Under the pieces are notes generated by a model, which had not been told where the DNA came from, ran no database searches, and was given only the letters and a program-made list of their open reading frames with translations. 5,321 nt of DNA from positions 6,649-11,969 of the forward strand of contig JAOZQW010000038.1 in the NCBI GenBank assembly GCA_029932015.1, written 5' to 3'. This document shows, in pieces, positions 1-5,321 of this stretch (the first letter of the stretch is position 1; each line of letters starts with the position of its first letter). The position numbers and the translations under genes are program-made. This stretch comes from Candidatus Fermentibacteraceae bacterium. GTDB taxonomy: Bacteria > Fermentibacterota > Fermentibacteria > Fermentibacterales > JCC-6.

Positions 1-1197
1 GGTGAGGATTGTCACCGCATCTGGAAGGATGTGGGCTGGATCGAGAAGGACCAGGAAAAGATTATGGATACTTTCCTTGAAGGATGCCAGGTCCTGGTTG
101 CAGATCTCGGGGGCAGTGCAGAGGCTCTTGCAGCATCCTCTCAGGGATCCATCGTACATAGAGAGACCGATCTGAGTCTCTGCGCTGTCTGCGCGGTGAC
201 AACAGGCTATGCTGGACGAAGGCAGGGACTTGCCTCCCGACTTACCGCTGAACTGGTCTCCATCGGTGCGGCTGATGGTGCGGAGGTCGCGGGACTCGGA
301 ATGTTCGATCAGGGGTACTATGACAAGCTCGGTTTCGGATCGGGGCCATACGAATCCTGGCTGGGATTTGATCCTGCAACACTTCAAATAGATATCAAGC
401 CACCTCCCCCGATCAGACTCAGCCCGGATGATCATGAAATGGTCCACAGGGCACGCCTTGAGAGAAAGCGAGTCCACGGGAATGCCACTCTCTTCAGCGA
501 AAAACTGACGAAGGCCGATATGGAGTGGAGCAAGAAGGGTTTCGGTCTCGGCTACATGGACTCTGACGGAGAGAACCTCACACATCATTTCTGGTGCGGT
601 TACGTTTCCGGGGAAAATGGCCCCTATACCGTTAACTGGATGTGCTACAGGGACTATTTCGAATTGCTCGAGCTACTCGCACTGATCCGGAATCTCGGAG
701 ATCAGGTCTCACTGGTTCGACTTTCAGAGCCATCTGCAATACAGCTGCAGGACCTTCTCAAGACCCCATTCCGGCAGATGCGGAGGACGAGGAACTCAAA
801 ATTCGAGACTTCTCACAAGGCCTATGCCTACTGGCAGATGAGAATCTGTGATATGGAAGCCTGCATGGGCAAGACCCATCTGCCCTCACCGGATATCTCG
901 TTCAACCTCAAAGTTACAGATCCCATTGAGAAGTATCTTGATACGACCGAAAGGTGGAGGGGAGTGGCTGGAGATCACACCATCACTCTTGGGGCAGAGT
1001 CGAAAGCAGGTAGAGGATGCACTTCCGGGCTCCCTGTCCTGGAAGCATCTGTGGGAGCTTTCACCCGAATGTGGTTTGGTGTCAGACCCACCTCCGGTCT
1101 TGCAGTTACGGATGAGATTGCGGGTTCCGCTTCACTGCTTGCTGATCTCGACAATGTGATCAGGGTTCCGGTACCCAGTAACGACTGGGAGTATTGA
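1..1197 (+). CDS. Eis-like GNAT N-acetyltransferase with SCP2-like C-terminal domain (5' partial)
   Basis: The frame is open from the first base of the window, giving 398 visible residues (numbered from base 1) and ending at TGA. An internal GTG at base 31 is not a credible start: a purine-rich stretch abuts it with no spacing, and the residues before it (HRIWKD) read as family sequence. The N-terminal GNAT fold shows the acetyl-CoA pyrophosphate loop RxxGxA (R73, G76, A78) and the motif-B element YYDKLGF (106-112), whose tyrosine often acts as general acid in GNATs. The last ~100 residues, with GAFTRMWFGV and a terminal DWEY, resemble the SCP2-like domain that closes COG4552/Eis proteins. 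These are usually about 400 residues, so probably only a short N-terminus is missing. The family transfers acetyl groups from acetyl-CoA to amines; Mycobacterium Eis acetylates aminoglycosides. The substrate here is unknown. It is probably cytosolic and lies 13 nt before the flavoprotein gene. Confidence 0.85.
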   Translation, partial: GEDCHRIWKDVGWIEKDQEKIMDTFLEGCQVLVADLGGSAEALAASSQGSIVHRETDLSLCAVCAVTTGYAGRRQGLASRLTAELVSIGAADGAEVAGLGMFDQGYYDKLGFGSGPYESWLGFDPATLQIDIKPPPPIRLSPDDHEMVHRARLERKRVHGNATLFSEKLTKADMEWSKKGFGLGYMDSDGENLTHHFWCGYVSGENGPYTVNWMCYRDYFELLELLALIRNLGDQVSLVRLSEPSAIQLQDLLKTPFRQMRRTRNSKFETSHKAYAYWQMRICDMEACMGKTHLPSPDISFNLKVTDPIEKYLDTTERWRGVAGDHTITLGAESKAGRGCTSGLPVLEASVGAFTRMWFGVRPTSGLAVTDEIAGSASLLADLDNVIRVPVPSNDWEY

Positions 1198-1198
1198 G

Positions 1199-1203
1199 AG
1201 GAG
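1199..1203 (+). promoter_or_regulatory. Ribosome binding site of the flavoprotein gene
   Basis: AGGAG ends 7 nt before the ATG at 1211 and starts just after the acetyltransferase stop codon. It fixes the flavoprotein start and supports translation from a shared transcript. Confidence 0.75.
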
Positions 1204-1210
1204 ACTTGAT

Positions 1211-1771
1211 ATGAGAGTGGCAGCATTCGTGGGCAGTCCGAGAACGGAGGGCAGTACGGACCTCATCGTAAGGCAGGTTCTAAAGGGAGCCGAAGAGGAG
1301 GGGGCAAGCACTTCCATCTATCATCTGGGGCTGCTGGAGATGAAGGGATGTATCGCCTGCATGGGGTGTCGTGAGACTGGCGTCTGTGTGATTGATGATG
1401 GGATGACACCACTGTATGAAGTTCTCCACGAAGCAGATGCCATAGTCCTCGGGACGCCGATCTACTTCTACTATATGACCGCCCAGATGAAGACTTTTAC
1501 TGACAGGCTCTTTGCACTGATCGGTGAGGATTTCGAGATGCGCCTGGAGAAGAAGGAGACTGTTCTAGTAGTGACTCAGGGAGCTGATAAGCCGGAGTAC
1601 TTCGATGCTCAGATAAAGAGCATGGCCGATGCCTGGGGAATGTGCGGTCTGTCGGTCAGGGAGACCATCCTGTCCTGTTCGACCGGCACACGGGAGCAGG
1701 TGGAGGAGGATGTGGAGATGATGAGCACCGCTTTCGAGGCAGGTAGAGTGCTGGTCAAGGTGAAGCTCTGA
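1211..1771 (+). CDS. Flavodoxin-fold NAD(P)H-dependent FMN reductase / iron-sulfur flavoprotein (Isf-like)
   Basis: This 186-residue protein has the NADPH-dependent FMN reductase (flavodoxin-like) fold. The start MRVAAFVGSPRTEGST gives beta-1 and the FMN phosphate loop (G8-S9-P10 to G14-S15-T16). The segment GTPIYFYYMTAQMKTFTDR (81-99) is the second flavin-contacting loop typical of the family. Between them, C47, C50, C53 and C59 form CX2CX2CX5C, the compact cysteine motif that ligates a 4Fe-4S cluster in archaeal iron-sulfur flavoprotein (Isf). Such proteins move electrons between ferredoxin or NAD(P)H and acceptors such as oxygen, peroxide or quinones. The actual partner cannot be told from sequence. 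It is cytosolic, with no signal peptide. It sits 13 nt after the acetyltransferase with a good ribosome site, so co-transcription is likely. Its last 17 bp overlap the 3' end of the opposing Gate gene. Confidence 0.9.
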   Translation: MRVAAFVGSPRTEGSTDLIVRQVLKGAEEEGASTSIYHLGLLEMKGCIACMGCRETGVCVIDDGMTPLYEVLHEADAIVLGTPIYFYYMTAQMKTFTDRLFALIGEDFEMRLEKKETVLVVTQGADKPEYFDAQIKSMADAWGMCGLSVRETILSCSTGTREQVEEDVEMMSTAFEAGRVLVKVKL

Positions 1772-2714
1772 ACAGGAGACGGTCGAACCAGTTTTCCGGC
1801 ATCCACTTCACAAGCCTGACGAGTAAAGTGATCACTAGCCATGTGAAAGCGATCCTGGCAAGCAGGACTCCGGTAATACTTGCCCCTAGAGACATCATCA
1901 GTAGAGTATCCTCTACAATGGCATGTGCGAGCCCCATCAGAGCAAGAGAGAAGAAGACATCCCTGGAGGGCATGCGACCTGAAGTGACTTCCCTGATGAT
2001 GAGCCCACCGCCGTAGGAAATCCCAAGGATCATACCGACCATAGTGACAGCAGTTGCAGATTCACCGATCCCCATCGACGAGAGGAGCGGTCTGAGTGCT
2101 CGGCTGAACATTCTGGTCAATCCCAGCCTGTCGAATGCTTTCATCAGGATTATCAGAAGAAGCACTATCATGAAGATCATCCCTAGATTCCTCAGCTGCG
2201 ATATAGCCCAGGCACCAAGAGAGCCGTCCGATGGAGATGCCTCCCATAGAAGCTCCCCCGGCCCCTGCAGGAATCCTCCGATGCGATAGACCTGGTGGAG
2301 GATGATACCGAGTACGAGTCCGCTTACGAGTCTGAAGGGCACCATGAATCTGATCCTGACCCCGGCCTTGCGGGCTATCGTCGTCTCCACCGGCATTGAA
2401 TGGGCAACAAGTATCATGCAGGCCATAACAGTTATCTGTGCGGTGGTCAGGTGCAGACCCGGGGCGATCGATGCAAAGACGACAATGCCGCCATACATGT
2501 TCGTTATCACTGCGGTAGCCCAAACCAGACCCATCTCACCGGGAAGCCCAACGAGTCTCATAACCGGAGCAAAGGCGGAGGCAATGAAACTGACCAGTCC
2601 CAGTTCAGCAAGCACTTTAACCACGATGATAACAGGCACCATAATCCTGAAGAGGACGAAGCTTACCTTAGCGGCTTCAGTGACCTGTATCCAGAGTGCT
2701 CTCAGGACTTTCAA
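1755..2714 (-). CDS. Double Gate (nucleoside recognition) domain integral membrane protein
   Basis: A 319-residue, very hydrophobic protein with roughly eight to ten membrane segments (for example about 15-37, 62-85, 90-106, 122-143, 172-192, 218-242, 252-300). Two related blocks can be aligned by eye. The first (about 50-120) carries GLPGE, NMYGG and AHSMPVET. The second (about 207-280) carries GIGES, ISYGGG and AHAIVEDT. This matches the Gate/nucleoside recognition superfamily (PF07670), which includes nucleoside transporter cores, FeoB membrane domains and the SpmA/SpmB sporulation pair; here two copies appear fused. The substrate is unknown and no nucleotide-binding domain is attached, so a transporter or gate role is inference. 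The start is TTG at 2714, chosen because GAAGGGA lies 5 nt upstream and no ATG or GTG occurs between it and the in-frame stop upstream. The gene diverges from cca and converges on the flavoprotein gene. Confidence 0.85.
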   Translation of the reverse strand: MKVLRALWIQVTEAAKVSFVLFRIMVPVIIVVKVLAELGLVSFIASAFAPVMRLVGLPGEMGLVWATAVITNMYGGIVVFASIAPGLHLTTAQITVMACMILVAHSMPVETTIARKAGVRIRFMVPFRLVSGLVLGIILHQVYRIGGFLQGPGELLWEASPSDGSLGAWAISQLRNLGMIFMIVLLLIILMKAFDRLGLTRMFSRALRPLLSSMGIGESATAVTMVGMILGISYGGGLIIREVTSGRMPSRDVFFSLALMGLAHAIVEDTLLMMSLGASITGVLLARIAFTWLVITLLVRLVKWMPENWFDRLLFRASP

Positions 2715-2719
2715 AGTGT

Positions 2720-2726
2720 TCCCTTC
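2720..2726 (-). promoter_or_regulatory. Ribosome binding site deciding the TTG start of the Gate protein
   Basis: On the minus strand GAAGGGA ends 5 nt before TTG at 2714. With no ATG or GTG available upstream in frame, this site is the main support for the unusual start codon. Confidence 0.6.
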
Positions 2727-2742
2727 TGCCTGACAAGCAGTG

Positions 2743-2772
2743 ATAATAACCGATACCCCTTCCCCCTGTCAT
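2743..2772 (-). promoter_or_regulatory. Candidate sigma-70-like promoter for the Gate gene
   Basis: Reading the minus strand, ATGACA (2767-2772, 5/6 match to TTGACA) is followed after 18 bp by TATTAT (2743-2748, 5/6 match to TATAAT). A start point near 2736 would give a leader of about 22 nt containing the ribosome site. The spacing and position are sensible, but the consensus used by this organism is unknown, and two near-matches in a 116-bp AT-richer gap can arise by chance. Confidence 0.4.
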
Positions 2773-2807
2773 AGCCTGTGAACCCCTTTGTGACTATTGT
2801 CCAGTCT

Positions 2808-2819
2808 GGAGGAAAGGAG
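2808..2819 (+). promoter_or_regulatory. Purine-rich ribosome binding region of cca
   Basis: GGAGG (2808-2812) and AAAGGAG (2813-2819) lie upstream of the GTG at 2831, with the nearer one 11 nt away, slightly long. An ATG at 2820 immediately after it is in another frame and is not the start. The GTG is preferred because the protein then begins exactly at the family N-terminus leading to LYLVGGFVRD. Confidence 0.55.
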
Positions 2820-2830
2820 ATGGGATACAG

Positions 2831-4207
2831 GTGGAGAGACTTTTCAGGCTGTTCGAGGATGCGGGTGAGGAACTCTATCTAGTGGGCGGTTTTGTGAGGG
2901 ATCACCTTCTCGGACGGAGATCCTGCGACCTTGACCTCGCTACGAGCGCTCTTCCGGAACAGACAGCCTCCATACTTGAAGCAGCCGGTCTAAAGACTAT
3001 TCCCATCGGAATCAAGTTCGGCACTATTGGAACACTCCTCCCAACGGGTGACGGTAGGATCGAGGCTCAGATAACTACATTCCGGCGGAGGGAGAGCTAC
3101 AGAAAAGGCTCCAGGCATCCCGCTGTTGTATTTGGCAGGACCCTGAAGGATGATCTTATCAGGAGAGACTTCACCATCAACGCCATGGCCATGGATCGAG
3201 CTGGAGATGTCATAGATCCTCTGGACGGCATGAAGGATCTGAGAGCAGGTCTGATCAGGACACCTCTCGATCCACTTGTAACCTTCGCCGAGGACCCTCT
3301 CCGAATGCTGAGAGCTTTCCGGTTCGCAGCTGTACTTGGATTTGCTCTCGATCCGTTGATTATGCAGGCTGTCAGGGAACTCAATCAGGAGATACTGACC
3401 GTTTCAAGAGAGAGATGGAAAGCAGAGATGGACGGAATGCTCTCCGCATCCGATGGGTCTGCTCTTGCAGAGGCTCTTCAAATGATGCGGAAGAGTGGTC
3501 TTCTCGGTGAGATCCTCCCTGAACTGAACTCTTTGTTTGAATTGGACGGGCTTCCCCAGGGGCCTGCTCATAACTCCGATGTCTGGGGACATACGCTTGA
3601 TGTGCTCAGCCTCCTTCCAGTCTCCGATCCGGTCACACGCTGGGCAGCTCTGCTTCATGATCTCGGCAAACCTCCAACAAGGACCGTTGACGCGGATGGT
3701 GTTCCCCATTTTCGGGCGCACGAGACTACGGGGGCGGATATTGCCGGTGAGATCTGCGACCGGTTCCGTTTCTCGAAGAAGGATAGAGTGCGCGTCTGTC
3801 TGCTGATCCGGAATCATATGAGGCCGGTCCTCTATTCGAGCGAGTGGACGGACAGGGCCGTAAGGAAGCTCATTCTCGATTCAGGAGAAGGGCTGAAGCA
3901 GCTCCTCGACCTCGCTGAAGCCGATATAGCGGCGCATACAGAGGACTACGCTGCTGAGGGACTCCCGAATTTGGCGGAACTCAGGAAGCGTACTGAAGTG
4001 ATCAGTAACTCCGAGACGGGTGAGCGGATTCTTCCAAAGGAGCTTGGTGAGACGCTTTCCCGCAGGGGTCATGGAAAGGAGACAGGTGTTATTCTGCGCA
4101 ATCTCGAGGAACTAATCAGGACGGGGGTTCTTTCTGCCATGGCTCCAGTCATTACTTATCTTGAGTACATCGATCTTCATTCGGAGGTCCGCGAAGACAC
4201 ACGATGA
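2831..4207 (+). CDS. cca: Class II CCA-adding tRNA nucleotidyltransferase with HD domain
   Basis: This 458-residue enzyme belongs to the class II tRNA nucleotidyltransferase/poly(A) polymerase family, which builds or repairs the CCA 3' end of tRNAs from CTP and ATP. The head domain has GGFVRD (19-24), the metal-binding DLD (D33, D35), E78 as a likely third acidic residue, and RRDFTINAMA (111-120). The neck holds the base-selecting EDPLR (E154, D155, R158) followed by RMLRAFRFA. A C-terminal HD phosphohydrolase domain follows, with H254, HD at 276-277 in LLHDLGK, and AHE at 297-298. This arrangement is seen in many bacterial CCA enzymes, where HD can give 2',3'-cyclic phosphodiesterase or phosphatase activity. 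The catalytic set looks complete. The loop between TFR and RRDFT reads YRKGSRHP rather than the common YxDGRRP. Some bacteria split CC- and A-addition between two such proteins, so single-enzyme CCA addition is likely but not proven. It is cytosolic. Confidence 0.94.
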   Translation: MERLFRLFEDAGEELYLVGGFVRDHLLGRRSCDLDLATSALPEQTASILEAAGLKTIPIGIKFGTIGTLLPTGDGRIEAQITTFRRRESYRKGSRHPAVVFGRTLKDDLIRRDFTINAMAMDRAGDVIDPLDGMKDLRAGLIRTPLDPLVTFAEDPLRMLRAFRFAAVLGFALDPLIMQAVRELNQEILTVSRERWKAEMDGMLSASDGSALAEALQMMRKSGLLGEILPELNSLFELDGLPQGPAHNSDVWGHTLDVLSLLPVSDPVTRWAALLHDLGKPPTRTVDADGVPHFRAHETTGADIAGEICDRFRFSKKDRVRVCLLIRNHMRPVLYSSEWTDRAVRKLILDSGEGLKQLLDLAEADIAAHTEDYAAEGLPNLAELRKRTEVISNSETGERILPKELGETLSRRGHGKETGVILRNLEELIRTGVLSAMAPVITYLEYIDLHSEVREDTR

Positions 4208-4302
4208 GCCCGTTCGGCTTGTCCATCAACCATCCAGACTTTATGTTGACCGCAGGAAAGAATAATTCAGCGCAATATGATCCAATCCGGAGGAGCAGGA
4301 AC
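4208..4302 (+). other. Leader between cca and the secretion ATPase
   Basis: This 95-nt gap has no convincing terminator. A 4-bp AGCC/GGCT hairpin just after the cca stop has no T run. Promoter-like words TTGACC (4246-4251) and TATGAT (4276-4281) are 24 bp apart, too far for a standard sigma-70 site. The gap stays in frame with the ATPase back to ATG 4204, so a 33-residue N-terminal extension cannot be excluded. Read-through from cca is the simplest reading. Confidence 0.4.
4289..4295 (+). promoter_or_regulatory. Strong ribosome binding site selecting the ATPase start at 4303
   Basis: GGAGGAG ends 7 nt before ATG 4303. The other in-frame candidates are weaker: ATG 4204 overlaps the cca stop, with its nearest GGAGGT 15 nt away, and ATG 4243 has no visible site. 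Confidence 0.7.
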
Positions 4303-5321
4303 ATGCTGGAACTCTCCAGGAGGCATCAGAACATAATCATCAGGGTGATCAGCTATGTGGTTGCAGGGCTTCTTGTACTGCTTCTCGGGAAGAGCGACCC
4401 CGGCCGCAGTCTGGTGACAGGACTGAGCGAGGCGATCCATTCAAGTGAGGGACTTACAGCAGCGATCCTCTGGGGCGTCATCTGGATAGTCCTCTCCAGC
4501 ATGCTTTTCAAGGTTGCCCTTGGTCTCTGGTGGAAATTTCGCGGATCAGCAACAGCGCTGCCTTCGGTCCTTAGCAGGGACCTTAGGGTCAAACCTGGCG
4601 AGAAAATAAGCAGGCTCCCTGTCTACAGGCGGATAATGGGAGGTCTCGCGGGTCTGAAGAAGCCGGATCCGGTCAAATTCGTCAACGAGCTTGTTTCAGC
4701 TGGTTTCTCGCTTGGAGCCAGCGATATCCACATGAATCCCGGTCACGATTCCGTAGCGGTCACCCTTAGAGTCCATGGAATGCTCTACGAACTGGCTGAA
4801 GTCGATCTCATCCTCTATCCCCATATTGTAAGACGGGTCAAGGTGCTTTCAGATCTCTCTACATTCAAGCATGATATCCCCCAGGATGGCCATCTCAGAT
4901 TCGAGGATGGCACCTATACGGGAAGGGTCTCCCTTCTCCCTACGAATCATGGCGAGAGAATGGCGATCAGACTCTCGACATGCACTGCGGATATTCTCTT
5001 CCTTGATAATATCGGTATGCCGGATGACATGCTGGAGACTCACAAGGCTCTTCTCAGCCGTCATCAGGGGATGATAATCCTCACCGGACCAACCGGAAGC
5101 GGTAAGAGCACAACGATGTTCGGCAGTCTTCTCCATATACAGAGCCTCCGCGGGGAGAGTGTGAACATAGTAACCCTTGAAGACCCGATTGAGACGGACT
5201 TCACAGGGTTCCATCAGACCCAGATAGGGCAGTCCCCCGGCATGACCTTCGCTACCGGACTAAGGGCTGTTCTGAGACAGGATCCCGATATAATCATGCT
5301 TGGCGAGATAAGAGATGAGGA
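4303..5321 (+). CDS. GspE/PilB-family type II secretion / type IV pilus assembly ATPase, membrane-anchored (3' partial)
   Basis: The open frame runs to the window edge, giving 339 visible residues from ATG 4303. After a basic start (SRR), two hydrophobic helices lie at about 10-29 and 52-74, followed by WWKFR, which predicts both ends in the cytosol. DPVKFVNEL (122-130) and ASDIHMNP (139-146) open the N2/PAS-like domain, which continues with RVHG (156-159), PQDG (193-196) and GRVSLLPTNHGER (207-219). The RecA-like ATPase domain has Walker A GPTGSGKST (262-270), the Asp box TLEDPIE (291-297), a His-box region around FHQTQIGQ, and LRQDPDIIMLGEIRDE, where D329-E335 spans Walker B with catalytic glutamate E335. 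Family members are hexameric motors that drive pilus or pseudopilus assembly from the inner membrane. The usual MshEN N-terminal domain is absent, leaving only about 45 residues between the second helix and N2. The C-terminal part, where a CxxC zinc site is expected, lies beyond the window. GspE versus PilB cannot be decided. It lies 95 nt after cca. Confidence 0.92.
   Translation, partial: MLELSRRHQNIIIRVISYVVAGLLVLLLGKSDPGRSLVTGLSEAIHSSEGLTAAILWGVIWIVLSSMLFKVALGLWWKFRGSATALPSVLSRDLRVKPGEKISRLPVYRRIMGGLAGLKKPDPVKFVNELVSAGFSLGASDIHMNPGHDSVAVTLRVHGMLYELAEVDLILYPHIVRRVKVLSDLSTFKHDIPQDGHLRFEDGTYTGRVSLLPTNHGERMAIRLSTCTADILFLDNIGMPDDMLETHKALLSRHQGMIILTGPTGSGKSTTMFGSLLHIQSLRGESVNIVTLEDPIETDFTGFHQTQIGQSPGMTFATGLRAVLRQDPDIIMLGEIRDE

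Noticed and set aside
31..1197. GTG at 31 as the true start of the acetyltransferase
   Set aside because: The frame is open to the window edge, upstream residues fit the protein family, and the purine-rich stretch before it has no usable spacing.
2062..2523. 153-codon minus-strand frame inside the Gate gene
   Set aside because: It lies in a different frame of a clearly coding membrane protein gene, is rich in Arg, Asp and His without recognisable motifs, and has no start context.
2302..2733. 143-codon plus-strand frame antisense to the Gate gene
   Set aside because: Low-complexity Thr/Ile/Ala composition is the expected antisense image of a hydrophobic protein; no motif and no convincing ribosome site.
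2727..2740. Small inverted repeat CTGC/GCAG in the divergent gap as an operator
   Set aside because: Only 3-4 bp per arm with poor extension; expected by chance.
3404..3817. 137-codon minus-strand frame antisense to cca
   Set aside because: It lies entirely within the HD-domain part of a well-supported gene and has no family features.
4206..4220. Hairpin after cca as a terminator
   Set aside because: The stem is only about 4 bp and no T run follows.
4246..4281. TTGACC and TATGAT as a promoter for the ATPase
   Set aside because: The spacer is 24 bp, outside the normal 16-19 bp range.
4849..5214. 121-codon minus-strand frame opposite the ATPase
   Set aside because: The plus strand here encodes the N2 domain, Walker A and Asp box in one continuous frame, so the antisense frame is a shadow.

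Overview
This looks like an ordinary chromosomal segment of a bacterium with moderate GC content and AGG/AGA-rich arginine codon use. Genes are closely packed, and starts are preceded by purine-rich Shine-Dalgarno sites. A GspE/PilB-type assembly ATPase suggests a bacterium with type IV pili or a type II secretion system. The codon style and gene types would fit a little-cultured FCB-like lineage (for example Fermentibacterota), but that is only a hunch. No phage, transposon, CRISPR or RNA gene was found.

Layout, left to right. (1) An Eis-like (COG4552-type) GNAT acetyltransferase enters from the left edge with its first residues missing. (2) After a 13-nt gap comes a small flavodoxin-fold iron-sulfur flavoprotein carrying a CX2CX2CX5C cluster motif, so these two are probably co-transcribed. 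(3) On the minus strand, converging on the flavoprotein and overlapping its 3' end by 17 bp, lies an integral membrane protein built from two Gate (nucleoside recognition) repeats. It begins at a TTG codon. (4) A 116-bp divergent intergenic region separates it from a class II CCA-adding tRNA nucleotidyltransferase with an HD domain, which begins at GTG. (5) After a 95-nt leader comes a GspE/PilB-family secretion ATPase that runs off the right edge. It has two predicted N-terminal transmembrane helices where the usual MshEN-type N-terminal domain would be expected.

The genes do not form an obvious single pathway. Acetyltransferase plus flavoprotein look like a small accessory operon, the Gate protein is a stand-alone transporter-like gene, and cca plus the ATPase share a strand and may share a transcript. 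The most unusual item is the membrane-anchored assembly ATPase. No stretch over 300 bases lacks a gene.
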